DNA of 50,537 bases, taken from positions 1 through 50,537 of IMG/VR virus record IMGVR_UViG_3300017971_000360, one strand, 5' to 3'. The stretch comes from a virus. The notes below the pieces were generated by a model. The model was not told the DNA's origin. It made no database searches and was given only the letters and a program-made list of their open reading frames with translations. This document shows positions 23,810 through 32,625 of the stretch, one piece after another. The stretch's first letter is position 1. Each line of letters starts with the position of its first letter. The position numbers were made by a program, and so were the translations under genes.

Positions 23810-24980
23810 TGTTCACCACCACCCTCTGTGTGGTCTTCTTTCCTTGACCCATGTTCCTTGCCCTCTGGTAATCCCTTGCAAGCCTCTGTCCCTCTGTTGG
23901 TGTGTATCTTGTTCCTTTGTGCAAGTGAATATGAATCTCCTCTCCACGTCCGCCGAATCCCATCATCTGAGTCTTGCTATCCCTGACAACTCGTTCCTCG
24001 GTATCCAAAATTGCAAGGCCACCCTCTCGAACTCTTTTCTGCCTTCCTGGAAGCACCTGTGCCTGAGCTATGATTCCTGACAGGGCACCAACTGCGAGAC
24101 CAGTTAATGCCAAGCCTGCTGTCAACATCAGGAAACCTCTGGGACTTCCGACAACGGCTTGCAAGGTTGCCAATGCACCTGCTTGTATGACAGCTGCCGT
24201 AGCCGATAAGAAATGTCTGATTGCTAGGGCAGTAAGAACACCAGCAACGGCCCCTGCTACGATTCTGAACTCTTGTGACTTGCTTGTGAGTGCAGCCATC
24301 CAAAAGAACGCCCCTGCCATAGCAGTCCCCATTAATTTTGCAGTCTGGGCAACCCGGAGTTGAAGTGCCTCGGTAATCTGTAGCAATGCAAGGTAGAACT
24401 GCATTGGTCCCAAGGCAATATTAAGCATGGTCTGGAAATTATTGATCATCTGTGTGGCTTCTTCGCTGTTCTTGACCAACGGTTTCAACGATGAGACCAG
24501 CTGATTTGCCGAGATATTCATAACGAAAAGAGATATTGAGACCTGCATTAATGCCCTACGCTTTCTTTGGAGTGCTGCAAGAACCTCCGCCTCTGACGCC
24601 ATGATTTGCTGATTTGCCATTGCCGTTGCCCGTGCCTCCTCCATAGAGATTTGAATCCCTTGCTCGGCAAACATCTGTTTGAATCGGAGAGCGTCTTGTT
24701 CCTGTTGTAGTCTCTGCTGATTTTGAAACATGAGGTCTTCGTTAAGGTTCATCTCAAATGCAAGATTTGTAACAAGAGCTTGGTCGACCTCCAACTGTGC
24801 CTGCAGAAGCATGTTCTGTTCGGTCAGCTGGGCAATCTGTGTTCTTGTCTGATCGATTGCCTGTTGCTGTGCCTGATTCATTGTGATAACTTGAAAATTC
24901 AACTGTTGGAGAGTTGCACCTAGATTTGAGGCCTGTTCTTGCCCCTGGACTCTTGATATTATGTCGAGCAACGCCGGCAT
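23802..24980 (-). CDS. Tape measure protein
   Basis: 392 residues, with a long Q- and A-rich helical N-terminal part (about 15-160) and several hydrophobic segments (about 225-310), then a glycine-rich, basic C-terminus. Composition, membrane-like stretches and position after the chaperone frameshift pair identify a tape measure. It is short: at about 0.15 nm per residue the tail would be near 60 nm. ATG overlaps the stop of the frameshift extension. Confidence 0.8.
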   Translation of the reverse strand: MPALLDIISRVQGQEQASNLGATLQQLNFQVITMNQAQQQAIDQTRTQIAQLTEQNMLLQAQLEVDQALVTNLAFEMNLNEDLMFQNQQRLQQEQDALRFKQMFAEQGIQISMEEARATAMANQQIMASEAEVLAALQRKRRALMQVSISLFVMNISANQLVSSLKPLVKNSEEATQMINNFQTMLNIALGPMQFYLALLQITEALQLRVAQTAKLMGTAMAGAFFWMAALTSKSQEFRIVAGAVAGVLTALAIRHFLSATAAVIQAGALATLQAVVGSPRGFLMLTAGLALTGLAVGALSGIIAQAQVLPGRQKRVREGGLAILDTEERVVRDSKTQMMGFGGRGEEIHIHLHKGTRYTPTEGQRLARDYQRARNMGQGKKTTQRVVVNNG

Positions 24981-25205
24981 TTATACCTCGCTTGCAGGTT
25001 CACCTGCATCTATGTAGATGGTGTTACCATCTTTATTGCCCTGCTTTAGTCTTTGTTGCAAGGCCTCGGCAGCACCGAGAAGGGTCCATCCACCAGGGCG
25101 ATCATCTTGAGACTTTATTGGGAACATATCATAGGGGTAAGGTATGTTAGCCCCCATTTGGTTCAGTAACAAGATTAATTGCAATTCTGGGCTGGACCGT
25201 CCTAG
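24981..25205 (-). CDS. Tail chaperone -1 frameshift extension
   Basis: After slippage at A AAA AAC (25205-25211) the -1 frame reads from CTA (25205-25203) through to the stop at 24981, 74 codons without interruption. This extension has no good binding site of its own (its first in-frame start is a TTG at 25184), and joins the tape measure start. The fused product would have about 207 residues, like the gpG-GT chaperones of many siphoviruses. Confidence 0.75.
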   Translation of the reverse strand, partial: LGRSSPELQLILLLNQMGANIPYPYDMFPIKSQDDRPGGWTLLGAAEALQQRLKQGNKDGNTIYIDAGEPASEV

Positions 25206-25603
25206 TTTTTTTCTGTTTCAATCTCATCGCTTGACATCACGATTCCGGATAACTCGAAAGCGAATGTTCTCATCTGGTTATAGAGGGTCGCACCGTGGTT
25301 TCTTATGATATTTTGGAGGGATGTGCCATCCAAGCCATACACGAGTTTCACGATTTCTCTTGCCTGCTTTTTATTGTCGACTCTTGGAACTCCTTTGCCA
25401 TCATAAGATGTGCAATTCTTTTCAATGCCTTCAAGAGTTGGAACATCGGGAATTGTGGCCTCGGCAGCAACTCTTGATCGGCCTTCCTTTGTCCAATATT
25501 CAAAGACCTTGTTGATCGTCCCAATAGTTTCTGTATCTTGGAATTCCTTGTCTTTCAAGTTCGGTATCTGTTCTGTCTCACTTTTCTTTTCTTCTTCTTT
25601 CAT
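25202..25603 (-). CDS. Tail assembly chaperone (gpG-like)
   Basis: 133 residues, acidic N-terminus and helical body, ending EIETEKN. It lies between the tube protein gene and the tape measure as tail chaperones do. The last codons GAA AAA AAC TAG contain the heptamer. GGAGAAATATAA precedes its ATG. Sequence match to any family is weak, so the name comes from position and the frameshift. Confidence 0.75.
   Translation of the reverse strand: MKEEEKKSETEQIPNLKDKEFQDTETIGTINKVFEYWTKEGRSRVAAEATIPDVPTLEGIEKNCTSYDGKGVPRVDNKKQAREIVKLVYGLDGTSLQNIIRNHGATLYNQMRTFAFELSGIVMSSDEIETEKN
25205..25211 (-). promoter_or_regulatory. Slippery heptamer A AAA AAC for -1 frameshifting
   Basis: On the minus strand the chaperone gene ends with A AAA AAC directly followed by TAG, in the correct frame for tandem -1 slippage. 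The -1 frame then stays open for 74 codons. The downstream bases contain CTAGGACGGTCC, which may add a weak hairpin. Confidence 0.75.
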
Positions 25604-25621
25604 TTATATTTCTCCTTTCTT

Positions 25622-25798
25622 TTATTTGATAGGTGTCGCACTTCGCACATCATCTTTATGGATTACGGACCAGGTATCTCCATTGTCTGTGCTAATCGCT
25701 ACATGATTCTTACCATCTCTCTTGACAATCCCCTCTATTCCAACCGTCCGGTTATAGACGACTTTCATTCTCTTGGGCTTATCAGCGATGGTAGGCAT
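25622..25798 (-). CDS. Small SH3-like virion-region protein (58 aa)
   Basis: ATG at 25798 behind GGCGATTAC, the GGCGAT variant also used at 6962. The 58 residues alternate short strands (MKVVYNR, GIEGIVKRDG, HVAISTDNGDTWSVI) like a small beta-barrel. It lies between tail tube and chaperone genes; could be a small tail or connector factor. Confidence 0.6.
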   Translation of the reverse strand: MPTIADKPKRMKVVYNRTVGIEGIVKRDGKNHVAISTDNGDTWSVIHKDDVRSATPIK

Positions 25799-25806
25799 GT
25801 AATCGC

Positions 25807-26736
25807 CTATGCTGGGAAGTCGGGCTGTATCTTGACGTCGTATTCCTCGACATCGAATGTTCCGCCAGCAAAGCCAGCTCCAAGCACGATGCCGTTGGTG
25901 TGTATTCTGCTGAAATACTGCTTGGTTATGTAATATTCGTCAGAATCACCGATAGTGACTTCTTCTGTCCAACTGCGACCAAAGATGTCATCGCCCTTAA
26001 TCTGGAGAACACCACCAGTTGTCAGGCTGTCAAATGTGAACTTCAGTCTCGTGTGGAAGTTGTCTGGGTCCTGAATGTTGTTATCAGGAGTGAATGATCC
26101 TGCTACGGTTGACGGCGGTGACGTGAACATGTCTGTCGGTGTTGGTTCCTCCCAGAATGTAAAGTCTACTTGTCTCCTTGCGAATATGGGAAGTCTGAAT
26201 GTGTTCGGATTTCCATATGTATGTTCAACACGCAATGGTCTTACTCCGATGAAACGCCTGAGAAGCTCTGCTGAAGTCATCTGAAGGTTCTGAACATTCG
26301 GATCGAATGCTACAATAACCTCATAGGCTCGGAAACTCCTATAGCGATTGTAAGCTCTAGATGTTGGATTCCATTTGCCCTTTATGGCTCCTTCAAGCCG
26401 GTTCATTCCGTATTCCCTGTTGAGTTCGAGCTGGGCCGTGATGTCCTCATATGCTTTCACTTTGTCTGGTCCGGTCGACACATCATTGTTCTCTGAGGCC
26501 TGTTGGTCAATGGCATCTGAAACGCCTATCTTTCCAAAGAACCTCTCGAAACCGCCCATGAAAGCCTGGGACTTTTTGTAGTTCCCAGCTACAGTAAGGT
26601 CAGATGACGATTCGCTTGTAATATTTCCATCCTCATCTAAAGTACCCAAGGGCGATATGGTGTCTAACCATCCTTCATTCTGTCCACTGATACATTTTAT
26701 GGCGATAACGCCACCCTGCATTTCCTGTTGGTCCAT
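25807..26736 (-). CDS. Putative major tail (tube) protein
   Basis: 309 residues, beta-rich with a helix in the middle. It follows the gp10-like gene and precedes the chaperone pair, the standard place of the tail tube protein. AGGTGTAAAA precedes its ATG. No sheath gene follows, arguing for a non-contractile tail. Confidence 0.65.
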   Translation of the reverse strand: MDQQEMQGGVIAIKCISGQNEGWLDTISPLGTLDEDGNITSESSSDLTVAGNYKKSQAFMGGFERFFGKIGVSDAIDQQASENNDVSTGPDKVKAYEDITAQLELNREYGMNRLEGAIKGKWNPTSRAYNRYRSFRAYEVIVAFDPNVQNLQMTSAELLRRFIGVRPLRVEHTYGNPNTFRLPIFARRQVDFTFWEEPTPTDMFTSPPSTVAGSFTPDNNIQDPDNFHTRLKFTFDSLTTGGVLQIKGDDIFGRSWTEEVTIGDSDEYYITKQYFSRIHTNGIVLGAGFAGGTFDVEEYDVKIQPDFPA

Positions 26737-26748
26737 TTTTACACCTAC

Positions 26749-27270
26749 CTATTTTGTTGCTAAGACACTGCTTACTACTTGATCGAGTGGCTGTGTCAGG
26801 TCCACTCCATCCATCATTCGATTAAGCCGATTTATTAATTTCGGCAATGAAATGTCTCGTGCTACCTCGATGAACGGCCTCCCTATGTGATTGCGTGTAC
26901 CATCATGGACATACGCAATGTAATATGGATTTCTATAATCAACAGAGAACCTAATCTCCTTCGCCCTTGTGGTCTTTATCCGTGCTTTGGCACTCCGAAC
27001 TCCTTCATACATCTGGCCAGACAGCCTACCAAGACCATGATCGAACCCATATCTTTGAAATTTGTACTCTGCATAACGGCCACGGTTCTTTGGAATTCTC
27101 GCTCTAGGTCTGCCGGTCTCTATTACCTTGAGTGCTCTTGGAGTAAAGTCGACTCTGAACCACAATTTCATGTTCTTTTCTATCCCCTTGCGAACAATCT
27201 TGTTCCAACTGTTGAGATTTCCAATGGCCTCGGTTAAGCCCTCTGTCTTGACGTCGAGTATCACTCTCAT
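26749..27270 (-). CDS. HK97 gp10-like head-tail/tail completion protein
   Basis: 173 residues. The segment NPYYIAYVHDGTRNHIGRPFIEVA region (about 116-139) matches the conserved gp10 signature (Y-x-x-Y-V-x-x-G-T followed by R-P-F-I). Basic overall. ATG overlaps the previous TGA (ATGA). Such proteins join head and tail. Confidence 0.78.
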   Translation of the reverse strand: MRVILDVKTEGLTEAIGNLNSWNKIVRKGIEKNMKLWFRVDFTPRALKVIETGRPRARIPKNRGRYAEYKFQRYGFDHGLGRLSGQMYEGVRSAKARIKTTRAKEIRFSVDYRNPYYIAYVHDGTRNHIGRPFIEVARDISLPKLINRLNRMMDGVDLTQPLDQVVSSVLATK

Positions 27271-27821
27271 GTCTCATCTCTCATGGTAATTTCAAATTGG
27301 CATCTATAGACCTGTTCGACAGCCCATAAATCGCCAATGGCCTGATAGCCACCTTCTATCCAATCAAAGTCTCCGGGTTCATTCCAGTCCATCTTGAATG
27401 TTTCATCATCTGGGTCTGTGAATTTTGTATTCTCTGACATTATGTTATGGATAATCCAATGAATTACTGGCAGAGTATTTTCTGGTTGTTGATAACGATT
27501 CTCCTCATCTGTATTGAATGGCGGATAATAGAACTTGGTACGCTCTTGGGCAAACATCGTTATAAGAATGTCTTCTGACCACACATAGCCAATCTCATTC
27601 TCTGCAATTGGTTCTCCCTTCACCATGCTATTGAATGCAATCCTCTCTACCTTTATTCCTGGAAACTGTTTCCATCTCTGTGGTATTCTCCGGATTATAT
27701 TTTCGTGAGGAATAATCTCTTTGAGTCTGTGGTTTCGAAGGTCATCTGTAAGTATGTTGATTATTAGTCCAACCGTGTCTGGAATTTTTATGGCTTCTTT
27801 CTGAAAATATCTTGGTGCCAT
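27267..27821 (-). CDS. Putative tail terminator/connector protein (184 aa)
   Basis: GGAGTTACC precedes ATG 27821. Mixed alpha/beta with several tryptophans in the C-terminal half. It is in the connector region directly upstream of the gp10-like gene, so tail terminator or stopper is the likely role, inferred from position only. Confidence 0.5.
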   Translation of the reverse strand: MAPRYFQKEAIKIPDTVGLIINILTDDLRNHRLKEIIPHENIIRRIPQRWKQFPGIKVERIAFNSMVKGEPIAENEIGYVWSEDILITMFAQERTKFYYPPFNTDEENRYQQPENTLPVIHWIIHNIMSENTKFTDPDDETFKMDWNEPGDFDWIEGGYQAIGDLWAVEQVYRCQFEITMRDET

Positions 27822-27829
27822 GGTAACTC

Positions 27830-28291
27830 CTATGTTCCAGACTGAGTGTAATCAGACGGATAGTTTGAATCTGGGTCAATCATATCTGGCTGTGCATCAG
27901 TAATCTTGATGTCACTTTTCTGTGGCCGGATGTTCTTGATGTTGCGTTCAATTTCCAGATCATTCTCTCTCATTATTCGGATATATTCTGCCTCATCAAA
28001 TTTAACACGGTCCATCTGTGCTTTCTTTACAATTATCTTGCCGACCATCATTATGACAGTTCTCTTTGCACGGACTTTCATGGCCAGATTGTCATTGAAC
28101 CATTCCTCTGTACGAGAAACCCTGTCTAGGAATATGGTCTTTTCATCCTCTATCCAGCTACCGATGATGTCTTTTTCTTCCTCAGTGTCTCCTAAGATTC
28201 TCTCAATCAATCCACCGAATTCACTGTTGAGTATGTCAGATACCTTTACCAACAGCGTTGATGACTCTGTGGATTTTGTGAGTTCACCCAT
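27830..28291 (-). CDS. Putative head-tail connector protein (153 aa)
   Basis: Mostly helical, charged, with a disordered C-terminus (PDMIDPDSNYPSDYTQSGT). It overlaps the stop of the long fibre gene (TAATG). All-helical proteins of this size in this place are often the adaptor (gp6-like). Assignment is by size and position. Confidence 0.5.
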   Translation of the reverse strand: MGELTKSTESSTLLVKVSDILNSEFGGLIERILGDTEEEKDIIGSWIEDEKTIFLDRVSRTEEWFNDNLAMKVRAKRTVIMMVGKIIVKKAQMDRVKFDEAEYIRIMRENDLEIERNIKNIRPQKSDIKITDAQPDMIDPDSNYPSDYTQSGT

Positions 28292-31146
28292 TAGGGGCCC
28301 ACCGTCCTGTCAACGAAGCCGACTGGGAATCGATACTGATCCTTGTAGAATATGAACCGGTATGTGCCCGCATCCAGCTTGAATGAGTAGTTTCCATTCT
28401 CATCAGATACTCCTTGTCCGGGCGGTATCTTGGCAACAACCATCTCGCCACCTATCTTTGAATAGGCAGTAATTATGACGTCATCGAGCCTTGAGCCAGT
28501 TTCAGCATCTCTAAGGTATCCCTCCATGCTGTCTCCCCACTCTTGAAGGATGCCATCGCTATCGAACCAACCATCCTGATTTATGAGGAATTCTCCAAGT
28601 CCGAGACCGAGAACCTGATTGATATTGACCATTGTGGCAGGCTCATCCAAAAGCATCAGTGTGGTTTCTCTGTTGGTCGTGATTGAATCGATTGTAATTG
28701 CATGCTTGATGACCTTTGGCTCGGGAGTGTCTGTTGCTGCCACAATATAATTGTAACTGTAGAGACCAGTTGATATCAGGGTCATGGCAGTTGGTGAAAG
28801 CTCTGAGTTGCCTGCCCAATCATCAATCGCAATTGTCGGGGCCGAGTCAGGTGCAACCATGTTGAGCTCTTTGTCGTAGATGATTAACCGGAGTGGATAT
28901 ACATATGTCTGATAGACAGCAACTTTGTCTGCATGTGCAACATTCGATGAACCAAATGCGCCCCGTGTACAACCAGTCAGCTCATTTGTGGAAGTCGATA
29001 CAGTTCCAGTGATGTATTCACTTTCAATCTTGATTGCTACCTCATCACCATCTGCCCCGAGCTGTGTAACGTCAACAACCGCTATGGTCGTCTCAATATC
29101 TGTGATTCCACCCTCCTGATTGATTTCGGTCCGGCCCGATGGAACTACAAGATAATCTGGTGTCGATTTGACATCTGGCAACGCTTTCAGTGTTGTTGTC
29201 TGATCATTTATCTGTGTCGGAATAGTAACAGCAGTGTCTATCAAGATCGCATCTATCTCATCATCCTTTGATGTCTGAACAGACGAACCCATGATAAATT
29301 CATCTGGTCTCTTGTCATAGAGTGCAGTAACCTTGGATTGGATATCCTCAAGGTCTCCCTTTACATCAGAGACGATCGTTGAATTAGGCAAGACAAATGG
29401 CGAACTGCCACCCTCTGTGAAACCAAACTCGATATTCAGATGTTCCTCTGTTTCTGCATCGGATACTTTGTAATAGAGGTCGAATCTACCAACACCGAGA
29501 CGAACCATCTTTCTCCATCCAGATGCTGGTGGGAAATTAACAGTGTCCGTTGGGTTATCGAGAAGGTTTGACAGTGCATTCTCCTTGTACATATTGGCCG
29601 TTATGAATGTTCCATCATCCTTGAAAACTCTGACAAGAATCTCTTGGTTGTCTGGGTCTTCTGGCCCACTTCCATCGAGTGCATATAGATTTGCTGCCCA
29701 ACGATAAGCCTTGTCTCCACTGTCTGGTTTCTGCATCCAAGGAGGCACAGACATTTTCAACCGGACATTGCTACCAACGGCGGTTATCGCATCATATATC
29801 TCTGTGTGGTCCCTGTCATCAGCACCATCGAGCTGGTCAACAGCAGCATCAATCTTGTCCTCAACGAGTGACTGATCAGCTGGGTCTGTTGGTAGACGTG
29901 CATCCATAGCAGCAGTGTCGGCAAGAATGGCATCTATTTCGTCATCTTTGGATGTGGTAACGGACGACCCCATGATATTGTCATCTGGGAGCTTGCCCTG
30001 TATTTCATTTGTATCTGCCAAGATTGCTGTAACGTCTGTCTGAACAGCATCTATCTTTGTCTCGTTTGCATTTACCTCTGCGATTATGTTGGACTCCGCA
30101 GTATCGAGTTCTGCCTTTGTCGGTGGATCGTAATCGGTGAGTGCTTGGTCTGCCTCTGAATTGACATCTGCTTTCTCTTGAGCTGACAGTGGTAATGTGC
30201 TATCTTTTGCCTTGATGTGAGCATGGACATTGTTTGTTGTGAATGCAAGCTGGTCTGTCTGCGATTTGACACCCTGCAATTGACCTCCGGTGGCAGCAGT
30301 CTTTGTACCGTCGACTCCAAGAGCGTCTCTTATCTGTTCCCTCTCGGCAGCAGACCAATCAACTATGGCACCAGATGTGGCAATCGCCTCAAGGCTGTCA
30401 GTGGATGAATCGTAAGTCTGGCTACCATCTTTGTTCATTAATCTGTCTGCGAATGAACCGTCAAACAGTGATGATGGCGAACCCATGTCGGCGTCAAAGA
30501 GCTTGTCCGTGTCTGCCTTGATTGCATCTATCTCGTCATCCTTGTCTGATTTCGTAGACGAACCCATTATGTTGTTGGTCGGAAGCTTACCCTGCATCTC
30601 ATTTGTATCGACCTCTATGGCCTGAACTCTTGGCTGCATATCTGCGGTGTCAACGAGAATTGAATCAACAACAGTGTCGATTGTATCAACGCTTGACTGA
30701 TCGGCAACATCATCAATTGAGAACTCAATCTCAAGGACTGCTTGGATAGTCAAGTTCTCTCCACCAACAGATGCATTAAATCCAAGAAGCTGAACATCGT
30801 AAGTTCCAGTTGCTGTGATTGCTGCCTTCACATCAAGATCACAAGTGTATTCTCTCGTAACAGATTCATCATTTGTCCAAAGAGCCTTGGCTGCCGTTCC
30901 TACATGGGCGTTTGTCCATGTTCCAGATGTTGAAAGTTTGATTTGAAAATTACCATTATCTTGATATGTCGCAGAAATCCCACGAAACCAGAATACAATG
31001 GTTAAGATTGCTCTCTCAACAGTTGCCCCAGATGGAATTGTGACATTCGCAATCTGTAAACCAGTTAGATTCTGGTTCCCACTCGATAGATTCCAATCTT
31101 CGTGAATGCTTGAAAATTTCCTTACGAAATGCCTCTTGCTTGCCAT
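28291..31146 (-). CDS. Long tail fibre protein with repeats and carboxypeptidase-regulatory-like tip (951 aa)
   Basis: The N-terminal 145 residues form a beta-sandwich. A long coiled, D/A/T-rich stalk follows with at least three repeats of the kind (N/D)xIMGSSxxxxKDDEIDAIxxDT (near residues 200, 400 and 635). Beta domains follow. The final 80 residues (EGYLRDAETGSRLDDVIITAYS...DENGNYSFKLDAGTYRF) resemble the carboxypeptidase-regulatory-like domain. It probably recognises the host surface. GGAGATGAGAAC precedes ATG 31146. Confidence 0.75.
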   Translation of the reverse strand: MASKRHFVRKFSSIHEDWNLSSGNQNLTGLQIANVTIPSGATVERAILTIVFWFRGISATYQDNGNFQIKLSTSGTWTNAHVGTAAKALWTNDESVTREYTCDLDVKAAITATGTYDVQLLGFNASVGGENLTIQAVLEIEFSIDDVADQSSVDTIDTVVDSILVDTADMQPRVQAIEVDTNEMQGKLPTNNIMGSSTKSDKDDEIDAIKADTDKLFDADMGSPSSLFDGSFADRLMNKDGSQTYDSSTDSLEAIATSGAIVDWSAAEREQIRDALGVDGTKTAATGGQLQGVKSQTDQLAFTTNNVHAHIKAKDSTLPLSAQEKADVNSEADQALTDYDPPTKAELDTAESNIIAEVNANETKIDAVQTDVTAILADTNEIQGKLPDDNIMGSSVTTSKDDEIDAILADTAAMDARLPTDPADQSLVEDKIDAAVDQLDGADDRDHTEIYDAITAVGSNVRLKMSVPPWMQKPDSGDKAYRWAANLYALDGSGPEDPDNQEILVRVFKDDGTFITANMYKENALSNLLDNPTDTVNFPPASGWRKMVRLGVGRFDLYYKVSDAETEEHLNIEFGFTEGGSSPFVLPNSTIVSDVKGDLEDIQSKVTALYDKRPDEFIMGSSVQTSKDDEIDAILIDTAVTIPTQINDQTTTLKALPDVKSTPDYLVVPSGRTEINQEGGITDIETTIAVVDVTQLGADGDEVAIKIESEYITGTVSTSTNELTGCTRGAFGSSNVAHADKVAVYQTYVYPLRLIIYDKELNMVAPDSAPTIAIDDWAGNSELSPTAMTLISTGLYSYNYIVAATDTPEPKVIKHAITIDSITTNRETTLMLLDEPATMVNINQVLGLGLGEFLINQDGWFDSDGILQEWGDSMEGYLRDAETGSRLDDVIITAYSKIGGEMVVAKIPPGQGVSDENGNYSFKLDAGTYRFIFYKDQYRFPVGFVDRTVGP

Positions 31147-31157
31147 GTTCTCATCTC

Positions 31158-31490
31158 CTAAATATATTCTGCAAGTTTCAATATTAATATTATGATTGCC
31201 CCTATGAGGCCACCGCCACTCGCTCCAACGGCTATCTCTCCTTTCTTCCTTCCAACCCTCTGCCTGAATGTTTCTGAGTAATGTGGCATGTGGTGTTTCT
31301 TCTTGTTTTTCACATGCTCAATGATTATTCTCTCCGTGACCTTTCCTTTTTTCTCAACCTGCCTGATTCTCTGTTCGTGGTTTTCCATCTTGACTGCTCC
31401 GTTCTTCATATCTTCCTTTATTTCTTTGACATCGGTTTTGATTTCCTTTAGGTTGTCATTAATCATCTGAAGCGGAGTAGGGTCGGCCAT
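31158..31490 (-). CDS. Holin-like coiled-coil membrane protein (110 aa)
   Basis: ATG 31490 overlaps the previous stop with GGAGGTTGCC upstream. Residues 10-60 form a charged coiled coil, and about 86-106 (GGGLIGAIIILILKLAEYI) a single membrane helix at the C-terminus, the XhlA-like layout. It could be a holin, though no endolysin is recognised, or a virion membrane factor. Confidence 0.55.
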   Translation of the reverse strand: MADPTPLQMINDNLKEIKTDVKEIKEDMKNGAVKMENHEQRIRQVEKKGKVTERIIIEHVKNKKKHHMPHYSETFRQRVGRKKGEIAVGASGGGLIGAIIILILKLAEYI

Positions 31491-31603
31491 CAGGCAACCT
31501 CCTGAATGTCTGTTGAGCCACAAAGAAGGCACTCACCAGCAACAATCTCATCATCATCCATCTCCATCTCAGCCTTGCATACATTACACAACATCTCTGG
31601 CAC
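31490..31603 (-). CDS. Zinc-ribbon microprotein (37 aa, GTG start)
   Basis: GTG at 31603 behind GGGAGGTGAGATA, a strong site. The 37 residues hold CNVC and CLLCG, a complete ribbon, and the rest is acidic. It sits inside the virion operon between fibre-related genes, where a regulator or small structural protein would fit. Confidence 0.65.
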   Translation of the reverse strand: MPEMLCNVCKAEMEMDDDEIVAGECLLCGSTDIQEVA

Positions 31604-31926
31604 TATCTCACCTCCCAAAGATATTCAACCCCAACTGAATTTAGATTTGGATTGTCATCAACTTCAAATGTGGTGTCGGTTATTGTAATTCCATTTCCAC
31701 CACCAATTTTGAATGACCTCATAGAGATTCCAGTCTGACCGCCAGCAACCTGTCCGTGACCAACGCAATCGTGACCATCGTGTTTCTTTATTTCTAGTTT
31801 CCCATCAGCAGTCGTTATCTTGACAATCTTAGGTCTACGACCTATTTCAATCGTCTGACCTGTTCCATTTCCAGTGTAAGTGCCAGAGACTTCAAGACTG
31901 TTAAGATACTTCTTACTGATTGGCAT
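31603..31926 (-). CDS. Tail fibre accessory-like protein (107 aa)
   Basis: ATG 31926 behind GGAGTGATTAA. The start VSGTYTGNGTGQTIEIGRRPKIVKI follows a pattern common in phage fibre and tip proteins (GTYTGNG...QTI...PK-V-I; written here as a pattern). Beta-rich throughout. Probably a virion adhesion or fibre component. Confidence 0.6.
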   Translation of the reverse strand: MPISKKYLNSLEVSGTYTGNGTGQTIEIGRRPKIVKITTADGKLEIKKHDGHDCVGHGQVAGGQTGISMRSFKIGGGNGITITDTTFEVDDNPNLNSVGVEYLWEVR

Positions 31927-31930
31927 TTAA

Positions 31931-32047
31931 TCACTCCTGAGTGGATTCGATGTTTGTCCCACTGCATGAAGGACATGTTGTTGGCTCTGTGTCACTTATC
32001 CACATGCAAGTACATTCTCCATCTAGACATTTATTATTCCAAGGCAT
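31931..32047 (-). CDS. Zinc-ribbon microprotein (38 aa)
   Basis: ATG 32047 overlaps the stop of the preceding gene (TAATG). CLDGECTC and CPSC make a compact zinc site in 38 residues. A second zinc microprotein in the virion operon, 330 bases from the one at 31490. Confidence 0.6.
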   Translation of the reverse strand: MPWNNKCLDGECTCMWISDTEPTTCPSCSGTNIESTQE

Positions 32048-32625
32048 TATACCAACTCCGTATCGATTTCAAGTTGTATACCTGAGAAACCAGTCCCTGA
32101 CCCAGAATTACTACTCATGTGCAATGATAGCAGGTCTCCATCTGAGAATGATATGTCTCCAGTTCCTCTGAATTGACCAGTGGAATCGACAGTTACTGTA
32201 AGGCCCGTATCGACACCATTTTTTCTTACGGTCAGGATTGTTGTTGATGCAGCATTGTAACAATATCCATTTATAGCCTTCAATTTGGATGCTGGCATTC
32301 TTACCTGAGCCTCGGCTTCAGTTGATGTGATGGCTGGAGCATTTCCTATCTCGGCATACACATTTTGATTTCCACCAAGGAGGCCGTTGTCGGTTCCCCA
32401 TATCTGTAAAATGCTCTTTGCATGCGTATAAGAACCACTTCCTGTCAGTTCTGCCCAGACAGCAGCCCCCTCAGTGTTATCAACGCACTGAAACACTTTA
32501 TCGTTCGTGGTGTTAATCCATCTGGACATTGTTGTATATCCACCAGTAATATCATCGTCTACTGTCGGATCAGATGTAGATTCATGGATGCAAACACAAC
32601 CACCATGAGCACATTTGTGAGTCAT
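32047..32625 (-). CDS. Fibre-associated beta protein with Cys-rich N-terminus (192 aa)
   Basis: ATG 32625 overlaps the previous stop and has GGAGG upstream. The N-terminus has CAHGGCVC; the motif WINTTNDKVFQCVDNTEGAAVWAE (about 36-59) is common in phage fibre proteins, and the rest is a jelly-roll-like beta domain. Likely a receptor-binding or fibre-tip component. Confidence 0.65.
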   Translation of the reverse strand: MTHKCAHGGCVCIHESTSDPTVDDDITGGYTTMSRWINTTNDKVFQCVDNTEGAAVWAELTGSGSYTHAKSILQIWGTDNGLLGGNQNVYAEIGNAPAITSTEAEAQVRMPASKLKAINGYCYNAASTTILTVRKNGVDTGLTVTVDSTGQFRGTGDISFSDGDLLSLHMSSNSGSGTGFSGIQLEIDTELV

